Positions 16,222 through 24,107 of a stretch of DNA of 64,000 nucleotides are shown piece after piece. Made by a program: the position numbers and the translations under genes. The stretch spans positions 1-64,000 of the forward strand of contig JBAXPR010000006.1 of assembly GCA_037132135.1 (NCBI GenBank). The letters are read 5' to 3'. The notes under the pieces were generated by a model. That model was not told the DNA's origin. It saw only the letters and a program-made list of their open reading frames with translations, and did not search any database. The DNA comes from BOG-933 sp037132135 (lineage in GTDB: Bacteria > Pseudomonadota > Alphaproteobacteria > Azospirillales > Azospirillaceae). Positions within the stretch are counted from its first letter, which is position 1, and the number at the start of each line of letters is the position of its first letter.

Positions 16222-17139
16222 TTGATCGTCGTTCGCAATCTCATCTTCGATTATCCGAACAAGCGCGCTCTTCGGGGCGTGACGTTCGAGATCAAGGCAG
16301 GGACCATCACCGGCCTCGTCGGCCCCAATGGCGCCGGCAAGACCACGCTGATGCGCTGCATCGCCGGCCTTGAAGGTCCCTATGCCGGCACCATCACCGT
16401 CGATCGCATCGATGTCGCCGATTCGCCTCATGAGGTCCATCGCCGGCTTGGCTTGCTTCAGGATGATCTCGGCCTTTACGACAGCCTGACCGTCTACCAG
16501 TGCCTGCTCTATCAGGCCGCGGCCTACCGGGTGCCGGTGCGGGAGCGTGGCCGCCGGATCGAGGATTCGCTGGAACGGCTCAACCTTGCCGACCGGGTCG
16601 GCGAGAAGGTGGGCGGGCTGTCACGCGGGCTGCGCCAGCGTCTGGCCATTGCCCAGGCGATGATTCACCGGCCGAAGGTGCTGCTGCTCGACGAACCGGC
16701 CTCGGGCCTCGATCCCGACGCCCGTGCCTCGCTCTCGGAACTGCTGCGGGCGCTGGCCGCCGAGGGCATGACCCTGGTGGTTTCGTCGCACATTCTGGCC
16801 GAGCTTGAGGATTACACCACCCACATGCTGATCCTGCGCAACGGCCGGGTGGTCGAGCATTGCGCGACCCGGCCGCCGGTGGGACGGCCGCGCCGCCTGC
16901 GGGTGACCCTGGCCCAGCCCTCGCCGGGCCTGCGTCAGGCCCTGGCCGCCGACCCCCAGGTTGCCGGGGTCGACGCCGAGGCCAGCGCCGCCCGCTTCGA
17001 TTTCACCGGTGATGTCCAGGCCCAGTCGCAGCTGTTGCGGGTGTTGGTCCAGTCGGGGCTTCAGGTCGCGACCCTGCTGGAGGAAACGCGCTCGATGCAG
17101 TCGGTCTACAGTGAAAAAATGCGGGGAACGAAACGATGA
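16222..17139 (+). CDS. ABC-2 type transporter, ATP-binding subunit
   Basis: A 305-residue ATPase. Walker A is GPNGAGKTT, the Q-loop lies in LLQDDLGLYDSLT, the signature is LSRGLRQRL (the form common in NatA/CcmA-like exporters), Walker B is VLLLDEPASGLD, and the switch histidine is in SSH. A C-terminal domain of about 85 residues follows, as in exporters of this group. The start is a TTG with GAGAAGG just upstream. It overlaps the permease gene by four bases (ATGA). Substrate unknown; the adjacent tandem exported proteins are candidates for cargo or partners. Confidence 0.88.
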   Translation: MIVVRNLIFDYPNKRALRGVTFEIKAGTITGLVGPNGAGKTTLMRCIAGLEGPYAGTITVDRIDVADSPHEVHRRLGLLQDDLGLYDSLTVYQCLLYQAAAYRVPVRERGRRIEDSLERLNLADRVGEKVGGLSRGLRQRLAIAQAMIHRPKVLLLDEPASGLDPDARASLSELLRALAAEGMTLVVSSHILAELEDYTTHMLILRNGRVVEHCATRPPVGRPRRLRVTLAQPSPGLRQALAADPQVAGVDAEASAARFDFTGDVQAQSQLLRVLVQSGLQVATLLEETRSMQSVYSEKMRGTKR

Positions 17140-18473
17140 ACCCGGAGTTCCAGCGCAATCTCTGGCTGGAGTTGCCGCCTCACCGTTTGGTGGCGATGCC
17201 GGCAGTGCTGGTGCTGGCGTTTTTCGCCGCCTGGCTCGCCGGCGGCAGCCAGTCATTCGCCGGTGCGTCGCAGCTGCTGATCACGCTGCTGCTGATCGTC
17301 TGGGGCGGCCGGCTGGCCGCCGAATCGGTGCTGACCGAGGTGATCGGCAACACCTGGGACGCCCAGCGGATGTCGGCGATCACACCGTGGGAGATGGCCT
17401 GGGGCAAACTGCTCGGCAGCACCGCCTTCATGTGGTACGGCAGCCTTTGGTGTCTCATCGCCTTTCTGATCAGCCCCCATGGCCATCTCGGCACCGTGAT
17501 CCGGCTGCTGCTGGCCGGGGCCGAGGCTCAGGCGCTGGCGCTGGTGCTCAGCATGATGCTGATCCGTGGCGAGCCGGCCAATCTGCGCTTCCAGGTCACG
17601 GTGGCCCAGAGCCTGACCGTGGTCGTGATGCTGCCCTTCCTGTTCTTCACCGTGATCAACCGCCCGGAGCTGGTTCACTGGTACGGGGCGACGCTGTCGG
17701 CCGATGGCTTCATCGCGCTCTCCCAGCTGCTGTTCATCGGCTGGACCGTGCTTGGGGTCTACCAGCTGATGCGCGGCCAGTTGCAGTATCCGACCCGCTC
17801 GGTAAGCTGGCTGCTGTTCGTGGTGTTTGCCGTCGTCTATCTTGCGGGTTTTGACCATTTCCTGCGCTACACCGTCAATGCCGGCATGCCGACTCAGGCG
17901 GTGGCCCGGCTCTATCTCGGCTTTTGCGCCGCGGTCGGGCTGACCTATGTCTGCGCCCTGGTCGAGCCCAAGAGCCCGGCGCGGCTGATGCGCTGGCTGT
18001 CGCTGCTCGGCGATCGCCGGATGTTCCACGGCGCCCGTACCTCGCCGACCTGGGTCGCCACTCTCGGCATCTCGCTGCTGATCGCGGTGCTGACCGTGGT
18101 CAACATCATCGGCCTCAATGGCGCCGGGGCGCCGCTGCCGGTCGGGCCGCTGGCGCTGATCCTGGCCGTGATGCTGTTCGCGGTGCGCGATCTTGCCGCT
18201 TTCCACTATCTGGTGCTCAGTGGTCCTGGCGGGCGCGGCAGTCTCGCGATTGCGGTCTATCTGCTCGGGGTTTACTTCATGGTGCCGGTGCTGCTGAGTT
18301 CGCTCCGGCTTGACTTCCTGCTGCCGCTGGTGTTGCCGACTGCCGGGGCGCCGCCGCTGCTGGCGGTGCTGCCGGCGCTGGTTCAGACCGTGGTGGCGCT
18401 GGTGGTGGTCAAGCAGCGCTGGGGCGCGCTGCGGGCCGAAGCCCAGGAGAGCCAGGGCGTCGCCGGTCATTGA
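17136..18473 (+). CDS. ABC-2 type transporter, integral membrane subunit
   Basis: A 445-residue, very hydrophobic protein with about ten or more predicted membrane segments spread along its length. Its position and its ATGA overlap with the ATPase gene identify it as the permease of a two-component ABC-2-like transporter. No periplasmic domain or transport motif that names a substrate is visible. After the first two segments lies a polar region (TEVIGNTWDAQRMSAITPWEMAWGK) that could contact the ATPase. Transport direction is probably export, by analogy with NatAB-type systems; this is inference. Confidence 0.8.
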   Translation: MNPEFQRNLWLELPPHRLVAMPAVLVLAFFAAWLAGGSQSFAGASQLLITLLLIVWGGRLAAESVLTEVIGNTWDAQRMSAITPWEMAWGKLLGSTAFMWYGSLWCLIAFLISPHGHLGTVIRLLLAGAEAQALALVLSMMLIRGEPANLRFQVTVAQSLTVVVMLPFLFFTVINRPELVHWYGATLSADGFIALSQLLFIGWTVLGVYQLMRGQLQYPTRSVSWLLFVVFAVVYLAGFDHFLRYTVNAGMPTQAVARLYLGFCAAVGLTYVCALVEPKSPARLMRWLSLLGDRRMFHGARTSPTWVATLGISLLIAVLTVVNIIGLNGAGAPLPVGPLALILAVMLFAVRDLAAFHYLVLSGPGGRGSLAIAVYLLGVYFMVPVLLSSLRLDFLLPLVLPTAGAPPLLAVLPALVQTVVALVVVKQRWGALRAEAQESQGVAGH

Positions 18474-18491
18474 CCGGCCGCGCCAGCGGGG

Positions 18492-19061
18492 CTATCGCAC
18501 GGTATCGCTCAGCTTGCGCGTCTTCCATTGCCAGGGGGTTTCGACCCGGCCGGCCCACATGCCGAGGCGGTGGCTTTCGGCGAAGGCTTCCGAGCTGACA
18601 TAGGCCGGCGACAGGCGCCGGTAGGCGAAGGCCCAGCCGCGGGCCACCATCGCGGCTGCGAGGTCGGTGGTGCCGATCCGGCAGACGCCGATCTTCTGGC
18701 CGGTGCGATCGGTGGCGGTGATCTCGCAGCTGACCTCCTTGTCACCGACCAGCGCTTGCAGCACGTCGGTGGACTTGCGATAGCAATCATAAAGCGCGCC
18801 ATAGCGGGTCTGACAGGTCTCGCCCGCGACCGGGGCGGCGATGCCGCTCAGCCGGACCGAATTGCCGCCCACGGTCAGGAGATCGCCGGTCATGGCCACG
18901 CCGGGGCCGGCGACGGTCGGGTTTTGCCGGGGCACCGGCGGGGTCTGCGACGGTTGGGGCCTCTGCTGGGCCAGCGCCGACGGGTCCGTCGCCGCCGTCA
19001 GCAGGGCGGCGGCCAGGGCCAGGGTCAGGAGCGGCGGCAGGGCGCGGCGCGGCGCGGTCAT
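18492..19061 (-). CDS. Exported staphylococcal-nuclease-fold protein, probably catalytically dead
   Basis: A 189-residue protein with a signal peptide (about 1-31) and a Pro/Gln-rich linker, then an SNase-like (TNc) fold from residue 55. Conserved landmarks are VRLSGIAAP, the DRTGQ turn, the GWAFAY segment and PWQWK near the end. Aligned on staphylococcal nuclease, Arg70 matches catalytic Arg35, but Asp40, Glu43 and Arg87 are replaced by Ala75, Val78 and Gln122. It therefore probably binds rather than cuts nucleic acid. Cys83, Cys93, Cys112 and Cys127 could form disulfides in the periplasm. It converges on the ABC permease gene. Confidence 0.75.
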   Translation of the reverse strand: MTAPRRALPPLLTLALAAALLTAATDPSALAQQRPQPSQTPPVPRQNPTVAGPGVAMTGDLLTVGGNSVRLSGIAAPVAGETCQTRYGALYDCYRKSTDVLQALVGDKEVSCEITATDRTGQKIGVCRIGTTDLAAAMVARGWAFAYRRLSPAYVSSEAFAESHRLGMWAGRVETPWQWKTRKLSDTVR

Positions 19062-19286
19062 GGCGGGACTTTCGGAAGGCTACGGCCAATTCTCCGCCCG
19101 CCGCGACAACAAGGCAAGCCTCGCCGGCGCTCATCAGAGATGGCGGCGATTGAAGCCGGGCCGGCGGACGACCATCTAAGTGTCAGGATGCCGCTCATGG
19201 GCGGCCTCGATCAGAAGCCGGGAGCGCTGCAGAACGCACCCTCGTCGGCGGGCCGGCGGGACTTCGCTCCTGGGGAGGGTAGCCTG

Positions 19287-19478
19287 ATGAACCAGCTCCA
19301 ACTCCAGACCCAGTTGCAATCCTTGATCAGTACCGTCGTGGCATCATCGCTGGATCGGGCGGCGCGGAATGCCGGCAAGGGCGACCTTGCCCACGGCCTG
19401 ATCGCCGGGCTCCGGCGCATCCGCACCGTGGTCGGGGTCCAGGCCGGCTATGGTTGCCGCCTGCGCCCTCGACGATAA
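19287..19478 (+). CDS. Small hypothetical protein, possibly the 5' part of a frameshifted gene
   Basis: A 63-residue reading frame with a good ribosome site (GGGGAGGG, 8 bases before the ATG). The N-terminal half is Gln/Leu-rich and helical; the C-terminus (YGCRLRPRR) looks like out-of-frame read-through. It overlaps the next frame by 29 bases. The simplest alternatives are two short overlapping genes or one gene of about 170 codons with a frameshift near 19440-19478. I recognise no family. Confidence 0.5.
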   Translation: MNQLQLQTQLQSLISTVVASSLDRAARNAGKGDLAHGLIAGLRRIRTVVGVQAGYGCRLRPRR

Positions 19479-19794
19479 CATTCACGACCAGATTCTCGAG
19501 CGTTCGCTGGAGAGCTTCGGCAGCAAGCCCGTGGCCCTGCCGCCGGTTGGGGCGCAGGCGGCGCGGGCCGCGACGATTTTGGAAGATGCGGCCATGACCT
19601 GCCTGACCCTTAATGCCTATTTTCCTGGCAATTCCGCCCTCAGTCTGGCCACCCGGGTGATGACCCAGCGGTTGCTCGAAACCGTCGGCGGCGCTCCCGA
19701 GTGGGGGGTGATCAGCACGGCGCTTCACAGCGCCGGGAGTGGCGACGACGATGCCGCCAGCGAGGAGCCCTGGGCCTCGCTGGCCGTTCATTGA
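19450..19794 (+). CDS. Small hypothetical protein, overlapping the preceding frame
   Basis: A 114-residue, mostly helical protein of unknown family. It has no convincing ribosome site of its own, which favours translational coupling to, or a frameshift from, the frame starting at 19287. The C-terminus is acidic (GSGDDDAASEEP). It lies 16 bases before the next small gene, so all three are probably one transcript. Confidence 0.5.
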   Translation: MVAACALDDNIHDQILERSLESFGSKPVALPPVGAQAARAATILEDAAMTCLTLNAYFPGNSALSLATRVMTQRLLETVGGAPEWGVISTALHSAGSGDDDAASEEPWASLAVH

Positions 19795-19810
19795 GGACGG
19801 AGGGGCAGCC

Positions 19811-20029
19811 ATGGCCAGGAAGATTGCGCCGGTGCGCTCGAACCCGGTGGTATTTTTTTCGGACCGTACCGAGCCTCCGGGCTGGGTCTATCGTGCCGCC
19901 GGGGCTGTCGCTCTGCACGGCCCGTTTTCCGGCCGTGCAGAGGCGGTGGCCTATGCGTTAAGAGCACTGGCCGATCCCGCCGGCGCCCGCACGCTCGCCG
20001 CGGCCAACCGTGGCCGGCGGGCCGCGTAG
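19811..20029 (+). CDS. Small hypothetical protein
   Basis: A 72-residue basic protein beginning MARKIAPVRSNPVVFF, with GGAGG about 7 bases before the ATG. The middle part (GWVYRAAGAVALHGPFSGRAEAVAYALRAL) suggests a compact alpha/beta fold. It has no signal peptide or membrane segment. It follows the two overlapping hypothetical frames and precedes the tRNA promoter. Function unknown. Confidence 0.55.
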   Translation: MARKIAPVRSNPVVFFSDRTEPPGWVYRAAGAVALHGPFSGRAEAVAYALRALADPAGARTLAAANRGRRAA

Positions 20030-20073
20030 GCCCGGCCAGGGCGGTTTTGCCAGGCCGGACCGCGATTCCGCTG

Positions 20074-20102
20074 TTGACAGGCCGGGGGGCGCCCGCCATT
20101 AT
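20074..20102 (+). promoter_or_regulatory. Strong sigma-70 type promoter of the tRNA-Ala gene
   Basis: A perfect TTGACA (20074-20079) and CATTAT (20097-20102) are separated by 17 bases. A GC-rich stretch lies between them, and the tRNA begins about 33 bases after the expected start of transcription. Confidence 0.7.
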
Positions 20103-20141
20103 TCGGCCATTCCCGCCGCGGTCACGGCCGCGGCGTATGGT

Positions 20142-20217
20142 GGGGCCGTAGCTCAGCTGGGAGAGCGACGCGTTCGCAATGCGTAGGTCGTGAGTTCGAT
20201 CCTCATCGGCTCCACCA
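20142..20217 (+). tRNA. tRNA-Ala (anticodon CGC)
   Basis: The 76-base cloverleaf folds fully: acceptor GGGGCCG with CGGCTCC, D-arm GCTC/GAGC, anticodon stem ACGCG/TGCGT with loop TTCGCAA (anticodon CGC, reading GCG), and T-arm GTGAG/CTCAT with loop TTCGATC. The third acceptor pair is G-U, the main identity element for alanyl-tRNA synthetase. The CCA end is encoded. It has its own promoter and terminator. Confidence 0.95.
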
Positions 20218-20225
20218 ATTATCTC

Positions 20226-20260
20226 AAGGGCTTGGCCGGAGACGGCTAGGCCCTTTTGTT
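20226..20260 (+). terminator. Intrinsic terminator of tRNA-Ala
   Basis: AAGGGCTTGGCCG and CGGCTAGGCCCTT pair over 13 positions (with G-U pairs) around a GAGA loop, followed by TTTTGTTT. It starts 8 bases after the tRNA. Confidence 0.8.
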
Positions 20261-20312
20261 TGTCCCGGTCAGCATGATGGCGGCGCCAAGCCGACCGCCG
20301 GGACCGCCCTGA

Positions 20313-22262
20313 TCAGGCGGCGGCGGATAACGCCAGCGCCAAGTCGTTCAGGTCCACCGTGAAATGAAGGCTGTTGGCCGGCCGGGTCAACGCTTCGCTG
20401 GCGCAGACCACGGTGATATATTTTATGCCGATGATGTTGGCGAGCTGATTGTAGCAGTTTGACTCCATATATTCGCCGGTAATGGAAATCACCCGGGTTC
20501 CGGGATCCATAAACACGATGTTGGCCAAGGTCGCGCCAAACGGGGAGACTGCGATCTCGGCGTGGCGAAATAAATCCATTTGTTCGCCAAATGTCATATC
20601 ATCAAGAGTGACCTCCTCAAATCCCCGATCTCTCAAGAAATTCGAGACCTCCTGCGAATTGATCGTGCCCCTGATCGCATTGTTTGAGCTTCGTGAAATG
20701 AATATCTTTCTATGCGGCGGATTTCCCGAGCTAGGGTGCCGTTCTGACAAGGTTTTTCTTAATAAATTTATAGCCTCCGGCTGCACTGATAGCAAATCAG
20801 CTCCTCTATTATAGGCAGATAACATCGATATCGTCAGCATTGCCTTGGTTGTATAAATTGGATACGCGACATTGGCTACAGCGACGATCTTTTCAACCGG
20901 AATGCCGACCGAGCGCAAGGATTCGATTTGCACCGGGGCAAGGCTCCGGGCAAAGACAATCTTGAGATCCTTGTCTGACTGGTCGAGGTATGAGGCGAGG
21001 ATGCGAGGCAAGCCATCAATCAGCCAGTGGAAATAGTTGCTCAGGGTCGGAACGATATCGGCGACCAGTATGGTGTTGTCATCGGCTTGAAACTGCCATC
21101 CCCGATGGTTGGTGATGATGATCGTGTGGGTGTCGGACATGATTGTGATCGACGATGCCCACTCTTCCGACATCAACAGCCAGTCGCCCCGGATCAAGGA
21201 GCGCAACAGCATAAAATCATTGCCCATGACATCAATGGTCTGCTTGATCAAAGAGTCACGATCTGGCATCACGGTGCCTCTGTGATCGAGGATGCCGAAA
21301 TAATTATTGAAGGTATATACTGACATGTCGGGGAATCTGAACGTTCTCTCATCATTGTATGACTGGTTTCCAATGATTCTGGTGCTCTTCATCGCCATTG
21401 TTCCGGAGTTCAGGACCGTCTTTACCTTACACAGTTGACGGCCCTCCGGTTGATCCAGATCGATATTTTTCAGGACCAGCAGCTTTCGGCCGGGAATCCG
21501 TGAGGATGCCTCATGAATGATCGCGGTTACCCGCTCCAAATCCGGGCCGCTGTGCAAGGCGTGGGCGCACATGGTGTGTAAATCGGCCAGGGTCGCGGTG
21601 GACAGAGAGGGCGGGTTCCGAACAGCGCAGGCGTTTCCCGTGTCACCATTGAGAATATCGGTAACCATCAGCAACCGATCGACAACCCCGGGAAAAACAT
21701 CGCTGGTAAAGTGGCAGCCCATGACCCGGGCAGAGCAAAGATTTTCTTTGGCCGCCATCAGCATCCGCTCCCGGAACTCTTTACGATTCGACTGGCGCCG
21801 GCCATCAGGCGAAAAGCTATAATTAAGATCAATATAGTCCTGGTACTCATCCAGAACGGCAGCATTTTCCAATTTAATAAGAGCACTCGCGTAGTTGCAC
21901 CATGCCAGAATAAAGGTTGCCAAGGCTGACGGGTATTTGTTAGATAGTTCAATAATGCTTTCGATCAAAGGGAGCGCAATGTCGCATCGCCGCCCTCCGA
22001 CATAGATACAGATAAAAACTCTTTTCATCGGGTCGATTGAGGTAAACCAGCTTTCAGAAGAAAATACATGCCTTAATGATAGGGAGGCGATGCCATCGGC
22101 CTCTGAAGATCGGCCGTTGTCCCTAAGGGTGCAAAACTTCTCGACTTCAATCGTTGACTCAATTATAGACTGGATCGACAGTCTCGTGCTGTGGCTATTG
22201 CAGAGTTCGAGCGCGCCGGTGTGATTTCCTTTAATGAACGCGTCAATAATTTGTCCTAACAT
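20313..22262 (-). CDS. GT61-family glycosyltransferase with long N-terminal region
   Basis: A 649-residue protein. The C-terminal half (about 380-649) matches glycosyltransferase family 61 (DUF563): NYFHWLIDGLPRIL, RKIFISRSSN, and the FGATLANIVFMDPGTRV segment near the end. The N-terminal 350 residues are of unknown fold. I prefer the ATG at 22262 because GGAAGGG lies about 10 bases upstream; ATG or TTG codons at 22292 and 22298 are possible. The gene is clearly AT-richer than its neighbours, with different codon use, which suggests recent transfer. No signal peptide is seen. It probably adds sugars to a surface polysaccharide or protein; the substrate is unknown. Confidence 0.78.
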   Translation of the reverse strand: MLGQIIDAFIKGNHTGALELCNSHSTRLSIQSIIESTIEVEKFCTLRDNGRSSEADGIASLSLRHVFSSESWFTSIDPMKRVFICIYVGGRRCDIALPLIESIIELSNKYPSALATFILAWCNYASALIKLENAAVLDEYQDYIDLNYSFSPDGRRQSNRKEFRERMLMAAKENLCSARVMGCHFTSDVFPGVVDRLLMVTDILNGDTGNACAVRNPPSLSTATLADLHTMCAHALHSGPDLERVTAIIHEASSRIPGRKLLVLKNIDLDQPEGRQLCKVKTVLNSGTMAMKSTRIIGNQSYNDERTFRFPDMSVYTFNNYFGILDHRGTVMPDRDSLIKQTIDVMGNDFMLLRSLIRGDWLLMSEEWASSITIMSDTHTIIITNHRGWQFQADDNTILVADIVPTLSNYFHWLIDGLPRILASYLDQSDKDLKIVFARSLAPVQIESLRSVGIPVEKIVAVANVAYPIYTTKAMLTISMLSAYNRGADLLSVQPEAINLLRKTLSERHPSSGNPPHRKIFISRSSNNAIRGTINSQEVSNFLRDRGFEEVTLDDMTFGEQMDLFRHAEIAVSPFGATLANIVFMDPGTRVISITGEYMESNCYNQLANIIGIKYITVVCASEALTRPANSLHFTVDLNDLALALSAAA

Positions 22263-22531
22263 TACCAGTAGCCCTTCCGCAATCCAGTGCATCCGCAAAA
22301 AAGAACCGAACTCCGGCCGATGTCAGGAATCCGGTGCCGGATGGTCGGTGCCGATGGAGGTGGCCAGCGGTGCCGCGGTTTTGCCGACGACACCGGGTTC
22401 TGGTCCGCCGGCAGCCACGGTCTCCATACACCAAGGCCGGCAGTGCGGCAACACGGTGCCGCTGGCGGTGTTGCTGCTGCCGGTTCCCGGCGATGCCGGG
22501 GGGCGAAACGCGCTTCAGGCCGCGACAGCGC

Positions 22532-23257
22532 TCAGGCCGGCAGGTCGAGCCAGCTTCTGAGGCAGCGTTCGACCACCCGGGCGAGGAAGCCGAGCATCTC
22601 GGTGCCCTGGCCCTGGTGAAACATCTCGGGGTCGCGCGAGCCGAAGGCCAGCATGCCGGGCGGGGTTTCGGTGCTGATGTGGAGGCGGATCAGGGCCTCT
22701 GAGCGAACCAGACTGGCGGCGCCGCCGAAGATGGTGGGGTCGCCATAGAGATTGCCGCACAGCACCAGTTCGCGCCGGCCAAGCCAGCCGTCGATCGAAC
22801 CGGCCTTGACCACCCGGACCCCGGCGGTTTCGTTGCGCGGCAGATCCCGGGCTCCTGATTCGACAATCAGGCAGGCGACGTCGAGGTCGAGCAGCACCGC
22901 CAGATCCGTGGTGATGGTCTGGATCAACTGCTCGAAGCTCTGGGCGTCGAGCAGGAAGAGGGCCGCGGCGTGAATGCGGTTCTGGTTGGTCAGGTTGGCC
23001 CGCGCCGCCATCAGCAGGTCCTGCTGTTCGCTGCGTAACCGGGCCATCTCGGCCTGCAGGCGCTCGATCATGTAGTATTGGAGATCGGCGATGTTGCTGC
23101 CGCCCCGCCGGGTCATCGGCGGTGTCAGGTGTTGGACAAGTTCGGCGTTGTGGATCAGGAAATCGGGGTGGTCACGCAGGTAAGCGCTGACCTCATCGGC
23201 ATTGAGAGAGCCGGCACCCCGCTGGTTGGCTCCCTGCTCGCGACCCATCTTCCTCAT
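22532..23257 (-). CDS. DUF484 family protein
   Basis: A 241-residue cytoplasmic protein. The DUF484 signature VSAYLRDHPDFLIHNAELV lies near the N-terminus, followed by a coiled helix (residues about 55-100) and a GAF-like domain. DUF484 genes often lie near xerC or dapF in proteobacteria; here they are absent. The start at 23257 has AGGCGG about 6 bases upstream; a longer frame to 23365 would add a low-complexity Pro/Arg segment. It is transcribed leftward from beside the transaldolase-like gene. Molecular function is not known. Confidence 0.8.
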   Translation of the reverse strand: MRKMGREQGANQRGAGSLNADEVSAYLRDHPDFLIHNAELVQHLTPPMTRRGGSNIADLQYYMIERLQAEMARLRSEQQDLLMAARANLTNQNRIHAAALFLLDAQSFEQLIQTITTDLAVLLDLDVACLIVESGARDLPRNETAGVRVVKAGSIDGWLGRRELVLCGNLYGDPTIFGGAASLVRSEALIRLHISTETPPGMLAFGSRDPEMFHQGQGTEMLGFLARVVERCLRSWLDLPA

Positions 23258-23377
23258 GTCATCCGCCTGCTGCTGTCCGGACCGGCCGGGGCGGGCGGGC
23301 GATCTGGGAGCGGGGGAGGCGCGGTTCCGATTTAGTTGGCACCGCGCTTTAACACTACCCTGCAACCCAATGAATCG

Positions 23378-24037
23378 TCAGCCCAAAATTGTCTGTCCAG
23401 TCTTTTGCCAGTCGGCGACGAATTGTGCCAGTCCCTTGTCGGTCAAGGGGTGGCCGAACAGCAAACGGATCACGCCGGGTGGCATTGTTGCAACATGGGC
23501 GCCCAGCTTGGCCGCCTCGACGACGTGAATCGGGTGGCGGACCGAAGCCACCAGTACCTCGGTGGTGAAACCGGGGTACTGTTTATAAATCTGGCAGATT
23601 TCGGCAATCAGCCGCATGCCGTCGGAGCCGACGTCGTCGAGCCGGCCGACGAAGGGCGAGATGAAGGCGGCGCCGGCCTTGGCGGCAAGAATCGCCTGGG
23701 CCGCCGAGAAACAGAGGGTGACGTTGACCATGATGCCGTCCGACGACAGCGTCTTGCAGACCTTGAGCCCGGCCGGCGTCAGCGGCACCTTGACCGCGAT
23801 TCGCGGCGAGATCGCGGCGAGCTTACGGCCTTCCTTCAGCATGGTCTCGAAGTCGGTGGCGGCAACCTCGGCGCTGACCGGGCCGGCGACCACCTCGCAG
23901 ATTTCGGCGACCAGATCCAGGAAATTGCGTCCGGACTTGGCGATCAGCGACGGATTGGTGGTAACACCATCCAGGAGGCCGGTGGCGGCGAGGTCTTTAA
24001 TGTCGTTGAGGTCCGCGGTGTCGACGAAGAATTTCAT
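23378..24037 (-). CDS. Transaldolase / fructose-6-phosphate aldolase family protein
   Basis: A 219-residue small transaldolase (TIM barrel). MKFFVDTADLNDIK and GVTTNPSLIAKSGR are the typical start; the Schiff-base lysine is in IAVKVPLT, and GRLDD and TEVLVASVRHP follow. Proteins of this length act either as transaldolase in the pentose phosphate pathway or as fructose-6-phosphate aldolase, and sequence alone does not settle which. It is divergent from priA with 70 bases between the starts. Confidence 0.9.
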   Translation of the reverse strand: MKFFVDTADLNDIKDLAATGLLDGVTTNPSLIAKSGRNFLDLVAEICEVVAGPVSAEVAATDFETMLKEGRKLAAISPRIAVKVPLTPAGLKVCKTLSSDGIMVNVTLCFSAAQAILAAKAGAAFISPFVGRLDDVGSDGMRLIAEICQIYKQYPGFTTEVLVASVRHPIHVVEAAKLGAHVATMPPGVIRLLFGHPLTDKGLAQFVADWQKTGQTILG

Positions 24038-24107
24038 GGAACTCTGGTCCTTGTCGGTGGTGGCTGGCGCCGCGTTTCCGCGCGGCACGCGGGCGGCAGT
24101 CTAGCCG

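Noticed and set aside
22234..22560. Plus-strand frame between the GT61 gene and the DUF484 gene
   Set aside because: It overlaps both neighbours and encodes low-complexity sequence.
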